Assembly: GCA_022823865.1 (NCBI GenBank)
Contig: JAJEHF010000066.1
Span: 1 to 64,000 of the forward strand
Direction: 5' to 3'
From: Bryobacterales bacterium
GTDB lineage: Bacteria; Acidobacteriota; Terriglobia; Bryobacterales; UBA6623
Length of the DNA stretch: 64,000 nucleotides
The translations under genes were made by a program, and so were the position numbers. Every line of letters begins with the position of its first letter. Positions within the stretch are counted from its first letter, which is position 1. The notes under the pieces were generated by a model. That model saw only the letters and a program-made list of their open reading frames with translations. It was not told where the DNA came from and made no database searches. Shown in pieces: positions 26,099 through 34,951 of the stretch.

Positions 26099-26749
26099 AT
26101 GCAACTTAGAAGAGTCCGAGTAGCAGCCATGGCGGCTTTCCTCGGCACCATCGGCGCAGCGGGAGGTATTGCTTGGCAGCTGGGATCGCGACCTGCCGAA
26201 CGATGGATCGAAACCCTCGACCGGCGCGAACGAGTCAAGGGACTCCAGATCGACGAGGTTATCGCCAGGCTCCGGCTCAAGCCCGGGGACATCCTGACAG
26301 ACATCGGTGCCGGCACGGGAGTGTTCAGCCTGCCGTTCGCACGCGCCGTCGCTCCCGGCGGCAAAGTCTATGCCGTGGAGGTGGACCAAGGCCTTGTCGA
26401 CCACATCGCGGAGAAGGTACGGGTCGAGGGCGTCTCGAACGTCGAAACCGTGCTCGGCGAGTTCACGGACCCCAATCTTCCGACGCGGGACATCGACGTG
26501 GCGTTCTTTCACAACGTCTTGCACCATGTCAAGGATCGAGCCGGCTACCTCAAGAACCTCGCCCGTTACGTCAAACCGGAAGGCAGAATTGCGATTATAG
26601 AGCGCGGGCACACACGGCCGGACGAGCACGAGTTGCATATGAGCCAAGAACAGGTGACCGCATGGATGGCAGACGTGGGTTTCCAACCCTCCGAGGAGTA
26701 TTACCTGTTCGAGGGCGGGAAATGGTTCGTGGTGTATTCAAGGCGGTGA
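26099..26749 (+). CDS. Class I SAM-dependent methyltransferase with signal/anchor
   Basis: A 216-residue protein. The N-terminus (VAAMAAFLGTIGAAGGIAW) looks like a signal or membrane anchor. The methyltransferase domain has motif I ILTDIGAGTGVFSLPFA, the acidic end of strand 2 in VYAVEVDQ, and VAFFHNVLHHVKDRAGYL. This fits the UbiE/COQ5-like Methyltransf_11/25 group. A strong GGGGGA lies 6 nt before the ATG. Substrate unknown. It is divergent from the exported PCMT, so two exported methyltransferases may share a control region at 25920-26098. Confidence 0.85.
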   Translation: MQLRRVRVAAMAAFLGTIGAAGGIAWQLGSRPAERWIETLDRRERVKGLQIDEVIARLRLKPGDILTDIGAGTGVFSLPFARAVAPGGKVYAVEVDQGLVDHIAEKVRVEGVSNVETVLGEFTDPNLPTRDIDVAFFHNVLHHVKDRAGYLKNLARYVKPEGRIAIIERGHTRPDEHELHMSQEQVTAWMADVGFQPSEEYYLFEGGKWFVVYSRR

Positions 26750-27036
26750 AGGCATCTTCCTCCGCGCGCTTGGCTCTGGGCGAAGGGCCAGCGGCTTGAA
26801 CGGCACGGGCTGCGGCTCCACCCGCACAAGATGCGGCGACCCAGCGCTGGGCGCATCTCGCGCGCGTGTCTCGGGGGTGCTGGAACGATTCCGGTCTCCG
26901 GGGCGACAGCGTGCGGCTGTCGAGTTTTTGATCCCAAGTCACACACATATGGCGGAAGCGGAAATGTGTGCCGAAGTGCCTAGGGTTTCTGGGCGTTCTG
27001 GTATGTAACTCCCCTTTGTTAGACTGCGATTTGACC

Positions 27037-28431
27037 ATGGATCACGATGTCTTGGTCATCGGCAGCGGCCCCGGCGGCTACGTAGCGGCTATTCGCGCCG
27101 CACAGTATGGCCTCAAGGTTGGAGTGGTCGAGAAGGACCCGCACTTGGGAGGCACTTGCCTGCACGTCGGCTGTATCCCGACCAAGGCCTTGCTGCACTT
27201 TGCGGAGGTGTACGAGTCTGCGCTCCACGGCAAGCAGATCGGCGTGCTGGCCGATAGCGTCTCGATTGATTTCAAGACGATGGGCAAGCGCAAGACCGAA
27301 ATCGTGAGCAAGCATGCAACCGGCATCGGGCAGCTCTTCAAGCGCCACAAGATCAGCACCATAACCGGATACGCAACGTTGCAAGGGGGCGGCAAGGTCA
27401 AGGTGGCGGATCCGGACGGAGAGCGCACGCTGAAAGCCGCGCACATCGTCTTGGCGACCGGCTCGGAAGCCCGCATGCTGCCTGGCCTGGACGTAAAGTC
27501 GGGGCGCGTGCTGACGAACGTCGAAGTTCTGGACCTCGAACAAGTGCCCGGATCGCTCGCGGTCATCGGCGCTGGCGCGGTGGGGGTCGAATTCGCCTCG
27601 ATGTACCGCAGCTTCGGAGCGGATGTCGCCCTCTTCGAAATGCTGCCCCGCGTGGTTCCCCTCGAAGACGAGGAAGTCTCGGCCGGGCTGCTGCGAGCGT
27701 TCAAGGCCAAGGGCATCGAGGTGTTTGCCGGCACGTCCGTGGACAAGATCGAGGAAACTTCGAGCGGCGTCAAGCTGGCCTTCAAAGACCCGGCGGGAAA
27801 GAAGCAGTCCCGGGAGTTCGAAAAGTTGCTCGTCGCGGTCGGCCGCAAGCCCAACACGGAGAATGTCGGCCTCAAGAACACGGCAATCGCGACCGACGGC
27901 GGATTCATCCCGGTGAACGGGTATATGGAAACCGCTGAGATGGGCGTCTACGCCATCGGCGATATCGTGGCGGGCACGCCCCAGCTGGCGCACGTGGCAT
28001 CTGCGGAGGGCTTGGTCGCCGCCGCCCGCATCGCCGGACAGCCGGTCGAGCCGATCGACTACAACCTGAACCCGAACTGCACCTACTGCGAGCCGCAGGT
28101 CGCCAGCGTCGGGCTCAGCGAGGCCAAGGCCCGCGCCGCCGGCTGGAAGGTCAAGGTCTCGAAGTTCCCGTTCGCGGCCAACAGCAAGGCGTCGATCCTC
28201 GACAGCGATGCCGGATTCGTGAAGGTCGTGGCTGACGAGCAGTTCGACGAAATCCTCGGCGTGCACATCCTGGGGCCGCAGGCGACGGAGCTGATTCACG
28301 AGGCGATCGTGGCGATGAAGAGCGAGGCCACCGCCGAGTCCATGCGCACGACCATTCACGCGCACCCCACGCTGTCAGAAGCAGTTCTCGACGCGTTCAA
28401 CGGAATTTACGGGCAGGCCATCAATGCCTGA
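27037..28431 (+). CDS. lpdA: Dihydrolipoyl dehydrogenase (E3)
   Basis: A 464-residue flavoprotein that reoxidises dihydrolipoyl groups of 2-oxoacid dehydrogenase complexes and the glycine cleavage system. It has the FAD motif VLVIGSGPGGYVAA, the redox disulfide GGTCLHVGCIPTK, the NAD motif AVIGAGAVGVEFA, a second FAD strand GVYAIGDI, and the C-terminal HAHPTLSE with the catalytic His-Glu pair. ATG 27037 begins right at the FAD motif. Its stop overlaps lipB by 8 nt, and an E2 gene follows, making a lipoate/2-oxoacid dehydrogenase operon. Confidence 0.96.
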   Translation: MDHDVLVIGSGPGGYVAAIRAAQYGLKVGVVEKDPHLGGTCLHVGCIPTKALLHFAEVYESALHGKQIGVLADSVSIDFKTMGKRKTEIVSKHATGIGQLFKRHKISTITGYATLQGGGKVKVADPDGERTLKAAHIVLATGSEARMLPGLDVKSGRVLTNVEVLDLEQVPGSLAVIGAGAVGVEFASMYRSFGADVALFEMLPRVVPLEDEEVSAGLLRAFKAKGIEVFAGTSVDKIEETSSGVKLAFKDPAGKKQSREFEKLLVAVGRKPNTENVGLKNTAIATDGGFIPVNGYMETAEMGVYAIGDIVAGTPQLAHVASAEGLVAAARIAGQPVEPIDYNLNPNCTYCEPQVASVGLSEAKARAAGWKVKVSKFPFAANSKASILDSDAGFVKVVADEQFDEILGVHILGPQATELIHEAIVAMKSEATAESMRTTIHAHPTLSEAVLDAFNGIYGQAINA

Positions 28432-29155
28432 AGCGGTTCTCGGCGCGGCAGGGCCCTCCTCGGGCGTCATGCCGTCCGCCCGGACTTGCGAGGTTCGCGA
28501 CCTGGGTCGATGCGGATACCGCGAGGCCTGGGATGTGCAGTTGGACTTGGTGCGGCGCCGCAAGCTGGGGGCGGTCTGCGATCAACTGCTGTTCGTAGAG
28601 CACCCGCCGACCATCACCACGGGCCGGAATGCTGATGCGGCGCACATTCTGGCCGCGCCAGGCCGGCTCCGCCAGCTCGGCTTCTCTGTGGAGGAGACCG
28701 ACCGCGGCGGGGATGTGACCTATCACGGTCCCGGCCAAGTCGTGGCGTACCCGATCTTGGACCTGAAGCAGTGGCGCCGCGATGTCGGCGCCTACCTGCG
28801 GGCGCTTGAAGAGGTCATCATGGCGGCGCTGCTGGATTTCGGCATCCAGTCGCGACGCGTCGAAGGCCTGACCGGCGTCTGGGTCGCGGATGCCAAGATC
28901 GCGGCTCTGGGCGTCCACCTGAGCCGCTGGGTCACTTCGCACGGGCTGGCGCTGAACGTGAGCACGGACTTGGACCATTTCAAGTGGATCGTGCCGTGCG
29001 GGCTGACCAAGCCGGTCACTTCCATGGAGAGGGTTTTGGGCACGGCGCCGAGCCGCCAGGCCGTGATCGAGTCGATGAGCGCGAGGTTTGGCGAGGTCTT
29101 CGGTCGCACGATCGCCGGTATTCTGGGCAGCGACCGGAGCCACGAGAAGGACTGA
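28424..29155 (+). CDS. lipB: Octanoyl-[ACP]:protein N-octanoyltransferase LipB
   Basis: A 243-residue enzyme that moves octanoate from acyl carrier protein to the lipoyl domains, the first step of lipoate synthesis. It shows VEHPPTITTGRNA, the RGGDVTYHGPGQVVAYPI core, lysine in AKIAALGVH and catalytic cysteine in VPCGL. The start ATG overlaps the lpd stop. The E2 it would modify lies 19 nt downstream. LipA is not in the window. Confidence 0.95.
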   Translation: MPEAVLGAAGPSSGVMPSARTCEVRDLGRCGYREAWDVQLDLVRRRKLGAVCDQLLFVEHPPTITTGRNADAAHILAAPGRLRQLGFSVEETDRGGDVTYHGPGQVVAYPILDLKQWRRDVGAYLRALEEVIMAALLDFGIQSRRVEGLTGVWVADAKIAALGVHLSRWVTSHGLALNVSTDLDHFKWIVPCGLTKPVTSMERVLGTAPSRQAVIESMSARFGEVFGRTIAGILGSDRSHEKD

Positions 29156-29174
29156 GAAGCGAGGAAGGGCGGAA

Positions 29175-30437
29175 ATGGCTGACGTTGTCATGCCCCAGAT
29201 GGGGGAGAGCATTGTCGAGGGCACCATCACGAAGTGGCTGAAAGGCCCCGGCGACAAGGTGGAGCGCGACGAGGTGCTGTTCGAGATCTCGACAGACAAG
29301 GTCGATTCGGAGGTTCCCGCGCCGGATTCGGGCGTGTTGGAAGCGATCTTCTTCCCCGAGGGCGAGACAGTCGAGATCAACACGGTGGTAGCCGTCATAG
29401 GCGACGGCTCCAGGCTCGGCAAGCACGCCGCGCCGACGGCCGCCCCGGCTGCCGCTGCCCCGGCGCGGCCAGAGCCGGCCGCACCGCCCAAGGAGGCAGA
29501 GCCGGCTCCCGCAGCCGCTCCCGAGCCTTCCCCGTCTGATAACGGCAAGCGCATCCACAGCTCGCCGCTGGTACGCAGTATCGCCAAGGAAAAAGGAATC
29601 GACCTGGCCAAGCTGGGCAAGGGCACGGGCGCGGGCGGCCGCATCACCAAGAAAGACATCCTGGGGTACATCGAGAGCCAAGAGCGGGCCGCTGTAGGAG
29701 GCCTGCCCGCAACGGCATTCCCGCCCGCTCCCGAAGCGCGCTTCGGCGATTTCGATGTCGAGCCGCTCAGCGGGATGCGCCTGAGCATCGCCGAGCACAT
29801 GGTGCGGACCAAGCGGACCTCCCCGCACGTCTCGACCGTGCATGCGGTCGATTGCACCAGCATTGCCAAGCTGCGCGGTGCCGCCAAGGACAAGTTCTTG
29901 GAGCAGAACGGCACCAAGCTGACGTTCCTGCCGTTCTTCCTGCAGGCCGCGGCGTCCGCCCTGAAGGCCTACCCGACGGTGAACGCGTCGCTGGACGGCA
30001 AGCAGTTGATCAAACACAACGACGTCAACATCGGCATAGCCGTGGCCTTGGACTGGGGTCTGATCGTGCCCGTCATCCGCAAGGCTGACGAGCTGAGCCT
30101 GCTTGGCCTGCAGCGCGCCGTCAACGACCTCGCCGCGCGGGCCCGCTCCAAGGCGCTCAAGCCCGACGAGATTTCGCAGGGCACCTTCTCGGTTTCCAAC
30201 TACGGCAGCTACAATTCGCTGCTGGCCACGCCCGCCATCAACCAGCCCCAGGTGGCGATTCTCGGAATCGGCTCTGTCACCAAGACGCCGGTTGTCATCA
30301 ACGACGCGATCGCGATCCGCTCGATGGCCTATCTAACGCTGAGCTTCGACCACCGCGTGCTCGATGGCGCGATCGCGGACCTGTTCTTGGAGCACATGCG
30401 CGAGGTCGTGGAAGGCTGGAGCACTCCCGTCCTGTAG
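29175..30437 (+). CDS. 2-oxoacid dehydrogenase E2 (dihydrolipoyl acyltransferase)
   Basis: A 420-residue E2. One lipoyl domain (1-80) has the lipoylated lysine in ISTDKVDSEVP. An Ala/Pro-rich linker follows (about 88-125), then a peripheral subunit-binding domain (SSPLVRSIAKEKGIDL), then the catalytic domain ending with SFDHRVLDGAIADLF, where His and Asp act in acyl transfer. It may belong to the 2-oxoglutarate or branched-chain 2-oxoacid complex; no E1 is nearby to decide. ATG 29175 is preceded by a purine-rich leader, GAAGGGCGGAA. Confidence 0.93.
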   Translation: MADVVMPQMGESIVEGTITKWLKGPGDKVERDEVLFEISTDKVDSEVPAPDSGVLEAIFFPEGETVEINTVVAVIGDGSRLGKHAAPTAAPAAAAPARPEPAAPPKEAEPAPAAAPEPSPSDNGKRIHSSPLVRSIAKEKGIDLAKLGKGTGAGGRITKKDILGYIESQERAAVGGLPATAFPPAPEARFGDFDVEPLSGMRLSIAEHMVRTKRTSPHVSTVHAVDCTSIAKLRGAAKDKFLEQNGTKLTFLPFFLQAAASALKAYPTVNASLDGKQLIKHNDVNIGIAVALDWGLIVPVIRKADELSLLGLQRAVNDLAARARSKALKPDEISQGTFSVSNYGSYNSLLATPAINQPQVAILGIGSVTKTPVVINDAIAIRSMAYLTLSFDHRVLDGAIADLFLEHMREVVEGWSTPVL

Positions 30438-30473
30438 GGCGGAAGCCTCGCGGGCGGCGCAGGTCTGGCAACG

Positions 30474-31592
30474 ATGCGGGTCTTGGTTCCCAACCTAGGT
30501 TCTACCTCGCTCAAGTACAAGCTGCTGGACTTCCCCGCCGAGCGAGAGCTTGCCGCGGGCCGGCTGGAGCGCATCGGCCGCCCCGGCGGCGACGCGCCCA
30601 GCTATCGCGCAGCCATTGACCGAGTGCTGCGTGCCGCGGGGCAAATCGACGCCGTCGGCTTCAAGGCGGTGCATGCCGGCCCGGACTTCTGCGGCACGTT
30701 CCGGATCGATCAGAGCCTGCTCGCTGCGCTGCGCGAGTACGAGCCCGTCGCGCCCCTGCACAACGGGATCTACATCGAGGGCATCGAAGAGTTCCGCAGC
30801 CAGCGCCCCGACCTGCCCTTGGTTGCGGTCATGGAGACGGGCTTTCACAGCACGATGCCCGCCCGGGCCAGCACCTACGGCCTGCCCGAGGAATGGCGCG
30901 AGGGCTTCGGGATCCGGCGCTACGGATTTCACGGCGCTTCGCACCGATCCGTCGCGGAGCGGCTGCCCGGATTGCTCGGCGCAGACGGCGCGAGCCTGCG
31001 GGCGGTGTCATGCCACTTGGGAGGCAGTTCTTCGATGTGCGCCATTCGCGGCGGGCGCTCGGTCGACACGACGATGGGTTTTTCGCCGCAGTCAGGCTTG
31101 GAGAACGCCACGCGCCACGGGGAACTGGATTCGTTCGCAGCGCTGTACCTGATGGATCGCGTGCAGCTCTCTGCCGCCGAGATGCGCGAGCGCTTGGTCC
31201 AGTCCGGCGGACTGGCCGGGCTCTCGGGGATTCCAGGCGGTGACGTCCGGGACATCGAGGACGCCGCCTCCAAGGGTGATGCCCGCGCCGAACTGGCGCT
31301 CGAGGTGTTTGTCTACCAAGTGCGCAAGACGATCGGAGCCTATGCGGCCGCCATGGGCGGACTGGACGCGCTGGTCTTTACCGGCGGGATCGGCGAGAAC
31401 GCCGCCGGACTGCGCCAGCGGATCTGCGCCGGCCTGGAGTTCCTGTCGATCGCGCTCGATCCCGACAAGAACAGCAATCCCGTCCCGGACTGCCGGATCG
31501 AGCGGCACGACGCGACGGTGGCGTGCCTGGTCTTGGCGGCGCAGGAGGAACTTGTGGTGGGCCGCGAAGTCTACCGCCTTCTAGGCCGCTAG
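30474..31592 (+). CDS. ackA: Acetate kinase (ASKHA acyl kinase)
   Basis: A 372-residue kinase that interconverts acetate and acetyl phosphate with ATP. Visible are NLGSTSLKYKL at the N-terminus, FHSTMPARASTYGLP, YGFHGASHRSV, a variant of the phosphate loop CHLGGSSSMCAI, DTTMGFSPQSGLENATR and FTGGIGENAAGLR. It is about 25 residues shorter than typical AckA. It ends the lpd-lipB-E2 operon after a 36-nt gap; phosphotransacetylase is not present. Confidence 0.92.
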   Translation: MRVLVPNLGSTSLKYKLLDFPAERELAAGRLERIGRPGGDAPSYRAAIDRVLRAAGQIDAVGFKAVHAGPDFCGTFRIDQSLLAALREYEPVAPLHNGIYIEGIEEFRSQRPDLPLVAVMETGFHSTMPARASTYGLPEEWREGFGIRRYGFHGASHRSVAERLPGLLGADGASLRAVSCHLGGSSSMCAIRGGRSVDTTMGFSPQSGLENATRHGELDSFAALYLMDRVQLSAAEMRERLVQSGGLAGLSGIPGGDVRDIEDAASKGDARAELALEVFVYQVRKTIGAYAAAMGGLDALVFTGGIGENAAGLRQRICAGLEFLSIALDPDKNSNPVPDCRIERHDATVACLVLAAQEELVVGREVYRLLGR

Positions 31593-31611
31593 GCGGGTTC
31601 CAGCGCTGCCG

Positions 31612-33279
31612 TCAAGGCAGGAACAGGATGCCCTTGGCGAGCGCGATCAGCGCGACCACCACCAGCGCGGCGACCAGCAAGCCGTTGATATCCACGCGGA
31701 AGCGCTCGTAGAAGCTCCGCAGGCCGCGGCTGAGCCCGAGGTCGAAGAGGTGCACGAAGAGCAGGTCGTGACCCGGCTGGCTGACTTCGACTTCGGTCCC
31801 GCTGCTAGCATCCCAGCGGGATCTGCGGTTGAGCCGCTCGTAGAACGGATCCAGCCGCTGTTTGGATTCCGGCGGGGTCAGCAGGCTGATGGCCGCCAGC
31901 GCCAGGAAGCCGACGACCAGCGAGATTCCGAAGTTGAGCGCTTCCCACTGCAGCAGCACGCCGTACTGCCTATACGTCAGCCAAAAGAAGACGCCCGCCG
32001 AGGTCAGCAGGCTGGCAAGGGCGCCCCAGCGGTTCGAACGCCGCCAGGAGATCGCGCCGAACATGCTGATCCCCATGAACGCGGCCAGCGTCTCGGTGAA
32101 CAGGAAGGCTTGCAGCACGCTGCCGACGAACAGTCCGAAGCAAACGCCAAGCAACGTAATCGCCACGCCCGCGAAGCGCCCGGACCACAGGTAGTGCCGA
32201 TCGGTCTCGTCCTTGCGGAAGTAGCGGCGGTAGAGGTTCTGCGTGAAGAGCGCGGCGCTGTCGACCATGAATGCCGAGCCGGTCGACATGTTCGCGGCGA
32301 GCACGCAGGCGATCATCAGCCCCAGCCCGCCGGGGAACAGCAGTTCGCGCGTGGCATAGCCGAATGCGTCCTCGGGGTCGGCGAACGCGACTTCGCCGCG
32401 CTGGATCAGCAGCGTGGCCACCACGATCCCGACCAAGGCCCATCCGATGGTGCAGAAGCGCTTGATGAAGTTGCCGTAAGCCATGCCGATGCGGCACGAG
32501 CGCTCGTCCTTGCCCGTGCCCACGCTGGCTAGGATGTGCGGCTGGGCGACGATGCCGATCAGCCCGTTCAAGGTCAGCATCACGATCGTGAAGACCCCGA
32601 CGTCGCCGGGCGTGACCATCGAGAGCATGCCCGGATCGAGAGTCTCGCGGATGCCGGTGAAGCCGCCGGTCTCCCGCAGGCCCATCGGGATCAGCAGGAA
32701 GCTGAGGGCGATGATGAACAGGCTCTGGACGAAGTCGGTGTAGGCCGCCGAGACCAGCCCCCCGACAAAGCTGTAGAGCAGGAAGGTGGCGGTCATGGCG
32801 AGCACGACCGCGTTGGCGGACACGGCTTCTCCGGAGGCCACGCTGACGAGCTTGCCCGCGCCCTTTAGCATGGCGCCCATGTTGAACGTGAAATAGGCCA
32901 GCGCGAACGCCGTGTACACCGCGCCCATCCAGTCGCCGTAGCGATCCTCGTAGACTTCGCCCGTGGTCGTGCGGCGGAAGCGACGGAAGAGCGGCGCCAG
33001 GATCCAGTAGAAGGGCGTGATGAAGAGGTTTTTCCACTGGTACCAGATGCCGGCGTAGCCGGATTGGTAGACCTTGCCGGCCAGCGAGACCGGCATTTCG
33101 GCGTGCGTGCCGACGCCGAGGGCCTGGCCGATGACCAGCCAGACGTTGAAGCTGCGGTTGCCGAGGAAGTAGTCGGAGGTTTGGCGGACCCGCCGGGCGG
33201 CGTATAGCCCGACCGCGACCATCATGGCGAAGTAGACGGCGATCACCGCCCAATCAATGGCCTGCAGGGACGTCTCCAT
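31612..33279 (-). CDS. Sodium:solute symporter (SSS family)
   Basis: A protein of about 555 residues with some 13 membrane segments. SSS features include YFLGNRSFNVWLVIGQALG near the start, the VYEDRYGDWM cytoplasmic loop and the sodium-site segment ANMSTGSAFMVDSAAL. It lies directly downstream of a second SSS gene on the same strand. The first in-frame ATG is 33279; a TTG at 33294 is also possible. Substrate (sugar, amino acid or acetate) unknown; the neighbouring acetate kinase is only suggestive. Confidence 0.88.
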   Translation of the reverse strand: METSLQAIDWAVIAVYFAMMVAVGLYAARRVRQTSDYFLGNRSFNVWLVIGQALGVGTHAEMPVSLAGKVYQSGYAGIWYQWKNLFITPFYWILAPLFRRFRRTTTGEVYEDRYGDWMGAVYTAFALAYFTFNMGAMLKGAGKLVSVASGEAVSANAVVLAMTATFLLYSFVGGLVSAAYTDFVQSLFIIALSFLLIPMGLRETGGFTGIRETLDPGMLSMVTPGDVGVFTIVMLTLNGLIGIVAQPHILASVGTGKDERSCRIGMAYGNFIKRFCTIGWALVGIVVATLLIQRGEVAFADPEDAFGYATRELLFPGGLGLMIACVLAANMSTGSAFMVDSAALFTQNLYRRYFRKDETDRHYLWSGRFAGVAITLLGVCFGLFVGSVLQAFLFTETLAAFMGISMFGAISWRRSNRWGALASLLTSAGVFFWLTYRQYGVLLQWEALNFGISLVVGFLALAAISLLTPPESKQRLDPFYERLNRRSRWDASSGTEVEVSQPGHDLLFVHLFDLGLSRGLRSFYERFRVDINGLLVAALVVVALIALAKGILFLP

Positions 33280-33294
33280 GAGGCAAGCCGTCAA

Positions 33295-34680
33295 TTATAA
33301 GCCGCCGGCCGGCCGGCCGATTCTTGCGTGTGCGGCATACACGATCGCTCCCGCCAGGATGCCCACCGGAACTGGTGGAAGCCAGCCCTCGGCGCCGCCG
33401 CCCGCGAGCAGCGCAAGGCCGGCGGCCCCGAGTGAGGAAGCGATGGCGGCAAGCGCGACGGATTGGCCAGGCCGCCTCCAGAACAAGCCCGCGACCAGCG
33501 GCACGAACAGTGTCAGCGTGAGCAGGCTATAGAAGAAGCTCAGCGCCGAGAGGATCGATTGGAACCAGTTGGCAAGCAGGATGCTCAGCGCTCCCGCGCC
33601 CAACGCGGAGCGCCTTGCCAGCGCCAGCCGCTCCCGGTCGGTGAGCTTGCCGGGAAAGAGCGGCTCCAACACGTCGCGAGACAGCGACGTGGCGATCATG
33701 AACAAGACCGCATCGGCCGAGCTGACCTCGGCGGACAGGATCGCTGCCAGCATCAGGGCTCCCAGCCACAGGGGCGCGACCTCGGTGAAGAGCCTGACCA
33801 AGGCGCTTCCCGGGTCGGCCAGATCCGGGAAATGCACGCGGGCCGCCATGCCGAGCAGCACGGGCAGGACGGCATAGGCGAGCAGGGCCGCCGCTTGCAG
33901 CCCCACGCCGACCCGGACTGCGTGCTCGTCCCGTGCCCCGAAGAGCTTTTGCACCAGTCCCGGCGAGACCACGAAGGCCGGGGCCAGCAGCAGCACGAGC
34001 TGGGCCGTCTCCCCGAAGCCCGCCCCGCCGAGCGATAGCGCTGTTTCGTCAGCGGCGGCGGCCGCCACCTCCGTCCAGCCGCCGCTGGCGCGGATCATCC
34101 ACGGCACCGCGACCAAGAATCCGACGGCCTTGACCGCTACCTGCAGCGAATTCACCCACGACGCCGAACGCAGACCGCCCATGGCAAAGTAAACGGTCGC
34201 GAGGGTGCCGGCGATCGCCGTGCCGAGACTCTTGGGCAAGCCGACGGCGGCTTGCAGCACCAAGCCCGCCGCGATGATCTGCCCGGCTAGGATTGCGGGC
34301 GCGCCCACCAGCAGGATCGCGGCGACCGCTAGGCGGGTGGTCCGGCCGTAGCGAAGCTCCAGGTAGTCGCCGACGGTGTACAGGCCGCGCGCCTTGGCGA
34401 CGCGATGCAAGCGCGGTCCCACTAGGAAGGCCAGCGCCACGGAGCCGATCCCGGCCGAACCCACCCACCACCACGCCGGCAGGCCGGATGTGTAGCCGAA
34501 CTCGGCGGCGCCAACCGTGCTTCCTGCCCCGAGGTTGGCTGCGAGAAATGTGGAGAAGATCAGCGTGGGCGGCAGACTTCGCCCGGCTACGAAGAAGTCT
34601 TCCGCCCGGCGGACAGAACGGGATGCGAACGCTCCCACCAGCAGGAGCGCGAGGGAATAGGCGACTAGGATGGACAGCAT
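33295..34680 (-). CDS. Sodium:solute symporter (SSS family), shorter paralogue
   Basis: A 461-residue membrane protein with about 12-13 helices. It has FVAGRSLPPTLIFSTFLAAN, the YTVGDYLELRYG loop and the sodium-site-like LSAEVSSADAVLFMIAT. It differs strongly from the neighbour and ends right where that gene begins, so the two are probably cotranscribed and may be related transporters for similar solutes. The start is the ATG at 34680. A tRNA-Glu lies upstream on the same strand. Confidence 0.88.
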   Translation of the reverse strand: MLSILVAYSLALLLVGAFASRSVRRAEDFFVAGRSLPPTLIFSTFLAANLGAGSTVGAAEFGYTSGLPAWWWVGSAGIGSVALAFLVGPRLHRVAKARGLYTVGDYLELRYGRTTRLAVAAILLVGAPAILAGQIIAAGLVLQAAVGLPKSLGTAIAGTLATVYFAMGGLRSASWVNSLQVAVKAVGFLVAVPWMIRASGGWTEVAAAAADETALSLGGAGFGETAQLVLLLAPAFVVSPGLVQKLFGARDEHAVRVGVGLQAAALLAYAVLPVLLGMAARVHFPDLADPGSALVRLFTEVAPLWLGALMLAAILSAEVSSADAVLFMIATSLSRDVLEPLFPGKLTDRERLALARRSALGAGALSILLANWFQSILSALSFFYSLLTLTLFVPLVAGLFWRRPGQSVALAAIASSLGAAGLALLAGGGAEGWLPPVPVGILAGAIVYAAHARIGRPAGGL

Positions 34681-34749
34681 GGCCCGGTACTGGCTAGGGA
34701 AAGCCTAGCGAAGCGTCGGCAGTTCGGGCGAACGTGCGGCTGTGTAAAC

Positions 34750-34827
34750 TGGCGTCCCCAGCGGGATTCGAACCCGCGTTGCCGCCGTGAAAGGGCGGTG
34801 TCCTAGGCCGGGCTAGACGATGGGGAC
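34750..34827 (-). tRNA. tRNA-Glu(TTC)
   Basis: On the minus strand, from 34827, the acceptor GTCCCCA pairs with TGGGGAC. The anticodon arm CCGCC-CTTTCAC-GGCGG gives anticodon TTC, and the T arm has GGTTCGAATCC. Discriminator G is at 34753 and the 3' CCA is encoded at 34752-34750. It is not split or flanked by a repeat, so no island has used it here. Confidence 0.97.
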
Positions 34828-34951
34828 GCGGTAGCGGGAGCGCCGGGGCCGCTCCTGATTTGATCCTAGCACGCAAAGCGGCGCTTCAATGGCACCTGCA
34901 CCGGCGGTCTGGATCTCGGCCTAGAGGCCCGCTCCGCCAGCTGCGATCAAG

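Noticed and set aside
34750-34827. tRNA-Glu as an island attachment site
   Set aside because: The gene is complete, has an encoded CCA, and no duplicate of its 3' end is seen nearby.
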